NCBI RefSeq assembly: GCF_003287935.1
Contig: NZ_CP030287.1
Span: 1,984,001 to 2,048,000, forward strand
Direction: 5' to 3'
DNA from: Streptomyces sp. ICC1
Lineage (GTDB): Bacteria > Actinomycetota > Actinomycetes > Streptomycetales > Streptomycetaceae
Length of the DNA: 64,000 nucleotides
A model generated the notes under the pieces. That model saw only the letters and a list, made by a program, of their open reading frames with translations. It ran no database searches and had not been told where the DNA came from. Of the stretch, positions 8,958-17,205 are shown one piece after another (positions within the stretch are counted from its first letter, which is position 1; each line of letters begins with the position of its first letter). The position numbers and the translations under genes were made by a program.

Positions 8958-8984
8958 AACGGATCCTACGGCGCATGCATTCCC
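8958..8984 (-). promoter_or_regulatory. Sigma-R type promoter of trxBA
   Basis: On the reverse strand GGGAAT, an 18-nt spacer, then GTT: the consensus for sigma-R (GGAAT-N18-GTT), the thiol-stress ECF sigma factor. It lies about 70 nt upstream of the trxB GTG, as in S. coelicolor. Confidence 0.85.
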
Positions 8985-9012
8985 GCGCTGACCCCCTCGG
9001 CCCTGCGGGGTC

Positions 9013-9960
9013 TCAGCTCCGGGGGTAGGTGGCGGTCAGCAGCGGCTTCCCCGGGGCGGCCGACGGGGTGCCGACGCAGGTGGAGGGGACGAGGTAGGCG
9101 TCCACGGAGGCGGGGTCGCCGGGGTGCGGCAGGACGACGAGGAAGACTTCGGTCCCCTCGTAGGTGCCCTGCTCGGAGCCCAGCGGGCTCTCGGAGCGGC
9201 CGGTGGCCTTCTGGACGCAGGCCGGGACGGGGGGTGCCTCGCGGTCCCCCGGGGCGAGCTCCGGCGAGGTCGGGGGGCTGTTCTCCACTCCGAGGGTCTT
9301 GTTCCGGTCCCCCGCGCCCGTGTCTCCCTTCGGCTGGTCCCCGGTGGCGAGGAGCTCCCGGACCTGTCCCTGGAGCCCCTGCGCGGTGTACTCGTCCCCG
9401 CCGGGCCTGGACAGCGCGGTGGCGGCATCGCCTTGGGCGCTCCGGTCGGGGGAGGAAGCGGGGCCGGAGACCAGGTTGAACAGCAGGAGGCCGGCGGCGC
9501 AGGAAGCGAGCAGGCCGCCGGCGAGGGCGATCCGCAGGCGGGCCCGGCGCCGACCGGGGCCGGTTGGGCCGGCCGGGTGACCGGAGGGCCGCGGGGCGGC
9601 GGCCCGCGTGGGCCGGTCGGGCGGTGTTTCACGTGAAACAGCGGGGTCGGACAGGCCGCGGGCCGCGGGCCGCGGTGCGGGGGCGGCGTCCTCGCGCGGG
9701 GTGGTGGCGTCGAGGAGCGCTTCGGCGGCGAGGGCCGCGTCGATCCGGCCGGAGATGTCGGCGGGCATGCGGGCGGGCCCGGGAAGGGTGCCGAGCAGGG
9801 CCCGGATCTCCTCCAGGGAGGCGCGTACGTCGGCGCACAGGGCGCAGTCGCCGAGATGGCTGCGGACCTCCGCCGTACGGGACGGGGAGAGGAGGCCCTC
9901 CGTCAGCTCGGAGATCTCCGAGACGTCGGGGTGCCGGACCGTGCCGGTCGTGGTGCTCAC
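9013..9960 (-). CDS. Membrane anti-sigma factor with zinc (ZAS) motif
   Basis: A 315-residue protein encoded directly after an ECF sigma gene with a 4-nt overlap, so it is the likely cognate anti-sigma factor. Near residue 35 it has the ZAS motif HLGDCALC (HxxxCxxC) inside a small helical domain (LTEGLLSPSRTAEVRSHL). A Pro/Arg-rich linker follows, then one membrane segment (about residues 143-165, IALAGGLLASCAAGLLLFNL). The ~150-residue outer domain is of unknown fold and may sense an envelope signal. A parS site sits inside the linker coding region. Target and signal are inferred from position only. Confidence 0.88.
   Translation of the reverse strand: MSTTTGTVRHPDVSEISELTEGLLSPSRTAEVRSHLGDCALCADVRASLEEIRALLGTLPGPARMPADISGRIDAALAAEALLDATTPREDAAPAPRPAARGLSDPAVSRETPPDRPTRAAAPRPSGHPAGPTGPGRRRARLRIALAGGLLASCAAGLLLFNLVSGPASSPDRSAQGDAATALSRPGGDEYTAQGLQGQVRELLATGDQPKGDTGAGDRNKTLGVENSPPTSPELAPGDREAPPVPACVQKATGRSESPLGSEQGTYEGTEVFLVVLPHPGDPASVDAYLVPSTCVGTPSAAPGKPLLTATYPRS
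9626..9639. promoter_or_regulatory. parS: parS site 4, inside the anti-sigma gene
   Basis: Exact GTTTCACGTGAAAC in the cytoplasmic linker of the anti-sigma protein, read there as VSRET. Confidence 0.93.
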
Positions 9961-10658
9961 GCTCGCCCACCTCCGCCCTTCACTGCGTTGGGGTCCGGGG
10001 CTGCGTCCCCGCGGTCTGCCGCCGGTGGGACGGTTGTCCCGGGTGTCCGGTTCCTTCCCCGCCCGGTGTCGGTGTTATCCCCGGTGGACGTGCGCAGATG
10101 AGTGAGGAGCGGGACCAGTTTCGCCCGGCCGCGCGCACACCGGCTCTTCACGGTGCCGACGGGGACGTCGAGCAGCCGGGCCGCCTCGGCGACGGGGTAG
10201 CCCTGCATGTCGACCAGGACGAGCGCGGCGCGCTGCTCGGCCGGCAGGGTGCCCAGGGCGGCCAGGAGCTGGCGGTGGAGGTCCTGGCGCTCCGCGGGGG
10301 CCTCGGCGGACTCGTGGGGCTCCAGGAGGCGCTCCAGGCGGTCCGTGTCGTCAAGGGGGGACGTCCTGCGGGAGGCGGCCTTGCGGGCCCGGTCCAGGCA
10401 GGCGTTCACGGTGATGCGGTGGAGCCAGGTGGTGACGGCGGACTCCCCGCGGAAGGTGTGCGCGGCCCGGTAGGCGGAGACCAGGGCGTCCTGCACGGCG
10501 TCGGCGGCCTCCTCCCGGTCGCCGAGCGTGCGCAGGGCCACCGCCCACAGCCGGTCGCGGTGGCGGCGGACGAGCTCACCGAACGCGTCGGGATCGCCGG
10601 CGGCGTGCAGCGACAGGAGTTCCTGGTCGCTGCGGCCGTCGGGTGTGGCTTCGTTCAA
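9957..10658 (-). CDS. sigM: ECF RNA polymerase sigma factor (SigM-type)
   Basis: A 233-residue ECF sigma factor. Region 2 runs over about residues 25-95 (LVRRHRDRLWAVALRTLGD, AVQDALVSAYRAAHTF, VTTWLHRITVNACLD). Region 4 (about 125-185) has LPAEQRAALVLVDMQGYPVAEAARLL and GTVKSRCARGRAKL, the -35 binding helix-turn-helix. A C-terminal tail of ~40 residues is disordered-looking. The anti-sigma gene overlaps its end. It lies downstream of murJ and the pseudokinase on the same strand, an order shared with other actinobacteria. The symbol follows the usual annotation at this locus and is less certain than the family. Confidence 0.93.
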   Translation of the reverse strand: MNEATPDGRSDQELLSLHAAGDPDAFGELVRRHRDRLWAVALRTLGDREEAADAVQDALVSAYRAAHTFRGESAVTTWLHRITVNACLDRARKAASRRTSPLDDTDRLERLLEPHESAEAPAERQDLHRQLLAALGTLPAEQRAALVLVDMQGYPVAEAARLLDVPVGTVKSRCARGRAKLVPLLTHLRTSTGDNTDTGRGRNRTPGTTVPPAADRGDAAPDPNAVKGGGGRA

Positions 10659-10682
10659 CGGTGGGCCCTCCCCCTGCTGTCG

Positions 10683-12479
10683 TCAGCCCGTGAACTTCAC
10701 TTCCGCGATGGCCTGCTTGTACCCGGCCCCGCTGAACGTGTCCGGGGGCGCGTCCGGCATCGCGGTGATCCAGACGAGGACGTAGCGGGCCTTGACGGGC
10801 TTCTCGGCGGCCAGCTTGAGCGTGCTGGACGAGGTCGTCTCGGTGACGATCTTCTCCATGGACGCGAGCGACGCCGACGGGGAAAGGGAGGAGGCCTTGT
10901 AGAGCGTGGCGGTGGTGTGGTCGCCCGCGTACTTCAGCGTTATCGATGCTCCGCTGACGTCCTGCTCCGAGCCGAGGTCGTAGACGATCCCGAGGCCCTC
11001 TTTGTAGGCCGGGTTCATGTCCGGGCCGTCGAGGTAGTACTTGGTGCGCCAGTAGGTGGAGTTGTCCCCGTCGAAGGTGCTCTTGGCGCCTTCGGCGTCC
11101 TGTGGCTTGCCGTCGGGGTAGTACTCGGCGGCGCCGGTGGGGGCGAGGACGACCGGGTCCTTGTTCTCCGGGGCCTCGTCGGACTTCGGGTTCGGGTTCT
11201 GGTTGCTGCCGTTGCTGCCCTGGTTGGCGCGGCCCAGCAGGGTGTCTGCGAGCTGCCAGCTGCCCAGGCCGAGGGCGGCGATCAGCAGGGCCGCCACACC
11301 CCACTTCAGGGCCCGGCCCGTCCGGCTCTGCAGGGGCGGCGGCGGGGGTGCCACGGGGAGCGGCTGCGCGGGGGGCATGCCGGGAGGCGTGGGCCTGCCG
11401 TAGCTGCCCTGCTGGTAGGTCGTGTGCTGGTACTCCGGAGGCGCGGTGAAGGTGGGCTCCGGCGGCCGGATGCGGGGCATCGCGGCGACGGCCTTGGAGA
11501 GCTCTTCCGGGGTGGTGCAGGCGGGTTCCTGACGGGAGGCGGTGGCCCCGTCGTTGGCGAGGGCGCGCATGGCGAGCTCGCCCAGGCCGCGGTGGACTCC
11601 GGCGCGGACCTGGTCGGGGGCGATCAGGCCGACGCCCTTGGGCAGGCCGGTGAGGCCGTACGCGTCGTTCTCGTACGGCCAGCGCTGGGTGAGGGCGGCG
11701 TACAGCAGGGCGCCGATGGCCTCGGTGTCCGCGCGCTGCGGGGTCTCGCTGGTGATGCCGCGCAGGGCGGCGTTCACGGCGAGGCCGCGGATGCGGTACT
11801 GGCCCGAGGAGGTGCGCAGTATGGCGCTGGGGGTCAGGCGCAGGTGCGCCAGGCCCTCGCGGTGCGCGGCGGTCATGGCCTGGGAGACCTGGCTGACCAG
11901 CTGGTAGGCCTCGTGCGGCTCCATGGGGCCCGCCGCGAGGACCGCGGTGAGCTCCGTGGCGTCGGGCAGCCACTCGTGGACGACGTAGACGAGGTCGTTC
12001 TCCTCCACGGCGTCGAGGACCTGGACGAACCGGGGGTCGCCGAGCAGGGCGGAGGAGCGGGCGGCGGCCAGGACCGCGCGGGCCCGGGCGTGGTCGGCGG
12101 GCAGCAGGTGGACACCCACCGCCCTGCGCAGCTTCTCGTCCATCGCGCGCCAGCTGCTGAATCCGTCCACACGGGTGACGCACTCTTCGAGCCGGTAGCG
12201 TCTGGCGAGCTTGTGACCGCTGTGGAGTTCGGGAGCGGCCGCAGGTGCCGCGTTCCTGCGCTCGCCGTCCTTTTCGGGCATGGATCCGTCCGCGGCTCGT
12301 CCGTTCTGGGTGTCCACCCCGTCGGCCGTGGCCTTGACCGCCTCAGCGGCCGGCGGCTCGTCGCCGCCGTTGTCGGCCACGTCGACGGCAGCCGTGCTAC
12401 GTTCCGCCACCGTCGTCCCTGCCTCCCCATCCGTTACGCGCTGTCGGCCATCCTGCGAAGCCATGCCAATTGTGCCCAC
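10683..12479 (-). CDS. Membrane pseudokinase of the MviN/MurJ system
   Basis: A 598-residue single-pass protein. The N-terminal ~90 residues are low complexity. A protein-kinase-like fold follows (about 90-345: LARRYRLEECVTRVDGFSSW, VYVVHEWLPD, AAHREGLAHLRLTPSAIL), but the catalytic HRD is replaced by HLRL and the DFG position reads IRGLAV, so it should be inactive. A Pro-rich linker and a membrane segment (about 400-420, WGVAALLIAALGLGSW) lead to an outside domain with a discoidin-like look (ASITLKYAGDHTTATLY to the end). In M. tuberculosis a related pseudokinase is fused to MviN (Rv3910). Here it is a separate gene 48 nt after murJ. Confidence 0.85.
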   Translation of the reverse strand: MGTIGMASQDGRQRVTDGEAGTTVAERSTAAVDVADNGGDEPPAAEAVKATADGVDTQNGRAADGSMPEKDGERRNAAPAAAPELHSGHKLARRYRLEECVTRVDGFSSWRAMDEKLRRAVGVHLLPADHARARAVLAAARSSALLGDPRFVQVLDAVEENDLVYVVHEWLPDATELTAVLAAGPMEPHEAYQLVSQVSQAMTAAHREGLAHLRLTPSAILRTSSGQYRIRGLAVNAALRGITSETPQRADTEAIGALLYAALTQRWPYENDAYGLTGLPKGVGLIAPDQVRAGVHRGLGELAMRALANDGATASRQEPACTTPEELSKAVAAMPRIRPPEPTFTAPPEYQHTTYQQGSYGRPTPPGMPPAQPLPVAPPPPPLQSRTGRALKWGVAALLIAALGLGSWQLADTLLGRANQGSNGSNQNPNPKSDEAPENKDPVVLAPTGAAEYYPDGKPQDAEGAKSTFDGDNSTYWRTKYYLDGPDMNPAYKEGLGIVYDLGSEQDVSGASITLKYAGDHTTATLYKASSLSPSASLASMEKIVTETTSSSTLKLAAEKPVKARYVLVWITAMPDAPPDTFSGAGYKQAIAEVKFTG

Positions 12480-12527
12480 AGTCCGGCGCTCTGCACGACA
12501 CGCTAGGGAAGGGGATGGTTGTGCGCA

Positions 12528-14705
12528 TCAGCGCCCCAGGCGTCCGCGCACCATTCCGACCATCGCGTTGAGTTCTTCGATGCGCATCCGCTTGGCGGAG
12601 ACGATGAACACCGCGGCCAGCGCGATAGCGCCGGCCACCAGCGCGGTGAGCGAACCGAGCGCACCGTTGCCGAGGAAGCGCAGCACCGCGAAGGCGACCG
12701 CGCCGGCCACGGCGGCGGCGGGGACGCAGGCGCCGATGAGACGGGTGTAGGTGCGCATCACGTGCGCCCCGTCGAGGTCGCCGCCGAGGCGGGTGCGCAG
12801 CCGGCGCCAGGCGACGCCGACGCCCACCGCGTAGCCGAGGCCGTATGCGGCGGCCATGCCGACGACGGCCCAGCGGGCCGGCAGGACGAAGAAGGCGGCG
12901 GTGGAGACGCCCGCGTTGACGGCGGCGACGATGACCGTGTTGTAGAAGGGGGTCCGGGTGTCCTCGTAGGCGTAGAAGCCGCGCAGGACGACGTACTGGA
13001 CCGAGTACGGGATCAGGCCGAGGCCGAAGGCCATCAGGATGAAGCCGATGTTCTGGGCGCTCTCCGCGCCGGAACCGGCGTAGAGCAGGCCTGCCATCGG
13101 GACGCCCAGCGCGAGGAACGCGAAGGCGCAGGGCACGATCGCGACGGCCGAGGTGCGCAGGCCGTAGGAGATGTCGTCGCGGACGGCGGCGGCGTCGCCG
13201 TCGTGGGCGGAGCGCGAGATGCGGGGCAGGACCGCGGTCATGACGGAGACGGTGATGATGGCCTGCGGCATCTGCCAGAGCAGCAGGGCGTAGTTGTAGC
13301 CGGTGATGCCGGTGCCGCCGTGGCCCTGCTTGTCGGCGACCTCGCCCGCCCAGGTGGCGAGCTGCGTGACGACGATCAGTCCGAGCTGGTTGGCGAGGAC
13401 GAAGAAGAACGTCCACTTCGCCAGGCCGGCGGCCTTGCCGAGGCCGTGGCCCTTCCAGTCGAAGCGCAGCCGCGGCTTGAAGCCGGCGTCGCGCAGGTAG
13501 GGAACCATCGCCAGGGACTGGACGACCAGGCCGAGCAGGGTGCCCAGGCCCAGCAGCCGGACGCCGTCGGGGGTGATGCCGGCCTCGGTGACGCCGGTGG
13601 TGGTGAAGCCGCCGAAGGCCCAGATGAAGGCGCTGAAGGTGGCGATGACGACGATGTTGTTGAGGACCGGGGTCCACATCATGGCGCCGAACCGGCCGCG
13701 GGCGTTGAGGATCTGACCGAGGACCACGTGCACGCCCATGAAGAACATGGTGGGCAGGCAGTAGTGGGCGAAGGCGACGGCGACGTCCAGGCGCTGCGGA
13801 TCGTCGGCGATCTTCTGCGACATCATGCCGATGAACAGCGGGGCCGCGAGGACGCAGATGGTGGTGACGGCGCCCAGCAGGACGATGACGAGGGTGAGCA
13901 GCCGGTTGGCGTAGGCCTCTCCCCCGTCCTCGTCGTTCTTCATCGCGCGCACCAGCTGCGGGATGAAGACCGCGTTGAGGGCGCCGCCGCCGACCAGTAC
14001 GTAGATCATCGTCGGCAGGGTGTTGGCGACCTGGTAGCTGTCGTTGAGGGTGGCCACGCCGATGGCTCCGGCGATCACCAGAGTCCGCATGAAGCCGGTG
14101 ATGCGGGAGACGATCGTGCCGGCGGCCATCAGGGCGCTGGACTTCAGCAGGCTGGAGGCGCGTCCGGCGGGCTTGCTCGGCGCCGGTGCGGCGACGGGCG
14201 CGTCCTCCGCCGGGGTGCGCGGTGCGGCCTCCTGGTCCCGGTAGAGGTGTGCGAAGGCGTCCGGCTGGGGCTCCTGGCCGGCGGCCTTGGTGACGAGGGA
14301 GTCCACGCCGACGAACTGCGTGGTGGTGGCGTGGTCGCCGTAGGGCAGGTGCCGGGAGGGGCCGTCCGGCTCGGGCGGCGGGGTCTGGGCCCAGACCCGC
14401 GGGTCGGGGGCGTAGGAGGGGGCCTGCGGAGCCGCGTAGAGCGGGCCGGGCTCCTGGAAGGTCCCGGGCGGCGGCGGCGGGTGCGAGGCCCGGTCGTAGA
14501 GGACCTCGGCCACCGGGTCCTGGGCCGACAGGTCCTGTGACCGGTACGGGTCGTAGGCGTAGGCGTCCTGGACATACGGGTCGTGGTCCGGCGCGGGCGC
14601 GGGCGCGGGAACCTGCCCCGGCACCGGGGCGCCGGGGGCAGTGCCCTGGGAGGGCGCGGGCCCGCCAGTGCCCTGCGCGCGGTCACCTTCGTACGGCGCG
14701 TTCAT
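12528..14705 (-). CDS. murJ: Lipid II flippase MurJ (MviN)
   Basis: MurJ flips the peptidoglycan precursor lipid II across the membrane. The 725-residue protein has a Pro-rich cytoplasmic N-terminus of about 180 residues, then a MOP-superfamily core with about 14 membrane segments, starting SSALMAAGTIVSRITGFMRT. Conserved charged positions of TM1 (SRITGFMRT) and the sequence ALNAVFIPQLVRAMKNDED are present. The long N-terminus is typical of streptomycetes. It follows the DUF6049 gene by 46 nt and precedes the pseudokinase, forming a cell-wall synthesis unit with the ECF sigma pair downstream. Confidence 0.95.
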   Translation of the reverse strand: MNAPYEGDRAQGTGGPAPSQGTAPGAPVPGQVPAPAPAPDHDPYVQDAYAYDPYRSQDLSAQDPVAEVLYDRASHPPPPPGTFQEPGPLYAAPQAPSYAPDPRVWAQTPPPEPDGPSRHLPYGDHATTTQFVGVDSLVTKAAGQEPQPDAFAHLYRDQEAAPRTPAEDAPVAAPAPSKPAGRASSLLKSSALMAAGTIVSRITGFMRTLVIAGAIGVATLNDSYQVANTLPTMIYVLVGGGALNAVFIPQLVRAMKNDEDGGEAYANRLLTLVIVLLGAVTTICVLAAPLFIGMMSQKIADDPQRLDVAVAFAHYCLPTMFFMGVHVVLGQILNARGRFGAMMWTPVLNNIVVIATFSAFIWAFGGFTTTGVTEAGITPDGVRLLGLGTLLGLVVQSLAMVPYLRDAGFKPRLRFDWKGHGLGKAAGLAKWTFFFVLANQLGLIVVTQLATWAGEVADKQGHGGTGITGYNYALLLWQMPQAIITVSVMTAVLPRISRSAHDGDAAAVRDDISYGLRTSAVAIVPCAFAFLALGVPMAGLLYAGSGAESAQNIGFILMAFGLGLIPYSVQYVVLRGFYAYEDTRTPFYNTVIVAAVNAGVSTAAFFVLPARWAVVGMAAAYGLGYAVGVGVAWRRLRTRLGGDLDGAHVMRTYTRLIGACVPAAAVAGAVAFAVLRFLGNGALGSLTALVAGAIALAAVFIVSAKRMRIEELNAMVGMVRGRLGR

Positions 14706-14751
14706 CGAAACCCCACCTCATCGTCCCCAGGCCGACCGGCCACGGCGTCGC

Positions 14752-17019
14752 TCAACGGTCCACTGTCTCACCCGTGCCGGACGGGTCCGCGCTTTGCGGT
14801 CCGGTGTCCGGGGACTCGTCACTCTGCTGCGTGCTCTCCTCCACGGCGGCGCGCGCCGCGACGCGCTTGCGGCTGGCGTACATCTTGATGCCGGCCAGCA
14901 CGAGCAGGAGGACGCCGCCGGCGATGACGAGCATGACGGTGGGGGTCACTTCGGTCGCCTCGACCGTGAACGTGCGTGCCTTGCCGTAGGGGACGCCGTC
15001 GGTCGTGAAGAGCTGCGCGGTCACCTCGACGGGGCCGCTCGCGGTGGCGTTGGCGGGGAACTTCACGGTCTGGCTGTGCCCGCCCTGGACCGCGACTTCT
15101 TCCTCGGCCTGGCCGCTGTCGCCGAACATCAGGCGGGTCGGGTTGGCGGACTGCACGCGCAGGACGAGGTTGCGGGTGTCCTGGACCAGGCTGTTCTGCA
15201 CGCTGACCGGGATCGTCGCGCTGTGCCCGGAGAGGGTGGCGTCGGACTTGGGGATGACCCTGACCTTCTCGGTGAGGCCGATCAGGTACTTCTGCACCTG
15301 GTCCCGGTAGTCCAGGGCCGGGCCGGGGCGGTCGCGCCAAGAGGCGGACATCTCCCGGTTGGTGGTGTTGCCGAAGGGGATCTCGACGCGGTCGGGCGCG
15401 GTCAGGATCACCTTGAAGTGGTCGAGGGTGTTCTCAGTGCTGCGGATCTTCTCGAAGGCGGAGACCGGCAGTTCCTGCTTGCTGAGCTCCTCGGGGTACT
15501 GGCCCGCGCCCGGGACCTGGGTGGCGGCGCGCGGGTCGGGCGTCGCGGCGGCGGCCGCCTCCAGGTCGGAGGGCTGGGTCCAGCGGCCCGGCTGCAGGCC
15601 CCGGATGGCGGCGGCCATCGTCTGTGCCTGGCTGGCGGACGGCATCCGCTGGGGAGCCACGACGAAGCTGCGCTGGTTGTCGGTCTTCTGCAGGTTCAGG
15701 GCGAGCGTGTGGGCGAGGAAGCGCTGGATCGCGAGCGCGGAGTTCCCGGCATCGAGCATGTCGCCCTGGAAGGCGGTGGAGAGCTCTGCGTCGGAGACCA
15801 CGGCCGTGGTGCCCGCACCGATGGGGCGGGCCGCCGAGGGGGTGTAGCCCAGCGCGCCGGTCTCCTGGAGGCTGTCGCTGCGGGTCAGGACGTTGTGGGC
15901 GCCGGCCGAAGTCGCGACGTTGACGATGGACGGGTCGATCGCCCCGTCCACCGGCCAGGAGAAATCGGTGGTCGCGGGGACGTGCAGGACGGTCTCGACG
16001 GCCTGCTTCGCCTTGTCGGTGGCCGGCCGGAGCTGGCCCAGCGTGCCGGAGACGTCCTTGCCGCGGTGGGCGAGCGAGGCGATGTCGGGGTCCGCGAAGG
16101 GCAGCGCGACGACCTTCTTGCCCTGGACGGCGCTCTCCAGCGCGCTCAGCCACTGTTCGGCGACGGCCTTGTTCTTGCCCTGGACGGTCCGGCCGTCGGG
16201 GGTGCGGATCCGGTAGCCCTTGGTCATGGCGTCGACCGTGTAGAGCAGGTCCGGATCGATCACCCAGGTGATCGGCAGATCCTTGCCGAGCGAGACCATC
16301 TGCTCCAGGCGCCCGCCGGGCCGAAGCTCGTCGGCCAGGCTGTCGTCGAGGAAGACGGGGGTCTGGAGCTCGTCCGAGCCGGTCTCCGCGGTCAGGTGCG
16401 TGGTGGAGATCAGCGGCCACACGTACGAGATCTGCGAGCGCTTGGCCGCGGCTTCCGGCTGCCAGGGCAGGAAGGTCCGCTGGATGCCGAGGACCTGCTC
16501 GTACGGGCGGCCCTCGGTCTCCCCGGACAGCGAGACGCCCAGCTGGTAGACGCCGTCCTTGTCGAGCTCCAGCTTGTTCACCGGAACCTTGAGGGTGAAG
16601 GGCTGGGAGACCTTCGAGGGCAGCGAATCGATCTTCACGGCGAATTCGGCACCGACCTCGGCGGGGTCCGCCCCGGCCCGGAAGGCGCCGCGATCCGCTG
16701 CCTCGTCGATGGAGCTGCGGTCCCCCAGCGCCGGGCCGACCCGCAAGCCCACGTGCGCGTCGGTGATCTTCTCGCGGCCGTTGTTGACCACGGTGCCGGA
16801 GATCGTGAGGGTGTCGCCCTTGACCGGGGCGGTGGGCGTCAGGCCGTCGAGCCGGATGTCGACGGCCGCGGCGGCCTCCGCGGCCTGGGCCTCGGGGGCG
16901 GGTGAGTAGACCAGGGCGGCGAGGACCGGGGTTCCGGCGAGCAGGACGACCGCGCGCCGCAACCAGCGCTTGCGGGCAGGAGCGGGGGGCGCCCCCTGGA
17001 TGTCTGCCGCCTCGGCCAC
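14752..17019 (-). CDS. Large exported DUF6049-type surface protein
   Basis: A 755-residue protein with an N-terminal signal (RRAVVLLAGTPVLAALVY, cleavage probably near AEAQAAEA), a long extracellular region beginning with an Ig-like fold (LTISGTVVNNGREKITDAHV), and one C-terminal membrane anchor (about 702-722, TVMLVIAGGVLLLVLAGI) with a short acidic cytoplasmic tail. It corresponds in position to mycobacterial Rv3909, next to MviN. The function is unknown; the conserved link to MurJ and the pseudokinase suggests a role in wall synthesis. It heads the leftward operon and is divergent from the tRNA nucleotidyltransferase gene. Confidence 0.85.
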   Translation of the reverse strand: MAEAADIQGAPPAPARKRWLRRAVVLLAGTPVLAALVYSPAPEAQAAEAAAAVDIRLDGLTPTAPVKGDTLTISGTVVNNGREKITDAHVGLRVGPALGDRSSIDEAADRGAFRAGADPAEVGAEFAVKIDSLPSKVSQPFTLKVPVNKLELDKDGVYQLGVSLSGETEGRPYEQVLGIQRTFLPWQPEAAAKRSQISYVWPLISTTHLTAETGSDELQTPVFLDDSLADELRPGGRLEQMVSLGKDLPITWVIDPDLLYTVDAMTKGYRIRTPDGRTVQGKNKAVAEQWLSALESAVQGKKVVALPFADPDIASLAHRGKDVSGTLGQLRPATDKAKQAVETVLHVPATTDFSWPVDGAIDPSIVNVATSAGAHNVLTRSDSLQETGALGYTPSAARPIGAGTTAVVSDAELSTAFQGDMLDAGNSALAIQRFLAHTLALNLQKTDNQRSFVVAPQRMPSASQAQTMAAAIRGLQPGRWTQPSDLEAAAAATPDPRAATQVPGAGQYPEELSKQELPVSAFEKIRSTENTLDHFKVILTAPDRVEIPFGNTTNREMSASWRDRPGPALDYRDQVQKYLIGLTEKVRVIPKSDATLSGHSATIPVSVQNSLVQDTRNLVLRVQSANPTRLMFGDSGQAEEEVAVQGGHSQTVKFPANATASGPVEVTAQLFTTDGVPYGKARTFTVEATEVTPTVMLVIAGGVLLLVLAGIKMYASRKRVAARAAVEESTQQSDESPDTGPQSADPSGTGETVDR

Positions 17020-17191
17020 GCGCTCCCCCGGTCCCTCGAAGTGTCAGTGGTCGTCGTTTGTGCGTCCACGCATGGTAACGAGGCCCGCTGTGCGCGAGTG
17101 CCGCGCCTTGCTCCACATGATCGGGTCCGGCCCGGTGCCGCCGTGGGCCGGGGTGGCCGTAAACGCGGGAGCTCCGGGCGGGCCGGGCACG

Positions 17192-17197
17192 TACCCT
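17192..17197 (+). promoter_or_regulatory. -10 element of a leaderless tRNA nucleotidyltransferase promoter
   Basis: TACCCT lies 8 nt before the GTG at 17206. This -10 to start spacing is that of leaderless actinobacterial mRNAs; no Shine-Dalgarno sequence precedes the GTG. Confidence 0.45.
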
Positions 17198-17205
17198 TTT
17201 CTGTT

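Noticed and set aside
9564..12506. 980-codon forward open frame
   Set aside because: Antisense to the sigma factor and pseudokinase, whose domains are clear. The translated product has no recognisable fold.
14641..16905. 754-codon forward open frame opposite the DUF6049 gene
   Set aside because: Shadow ORF; the reverse-strand protein has a signal peptide, Ig-like region and membrane anchor.
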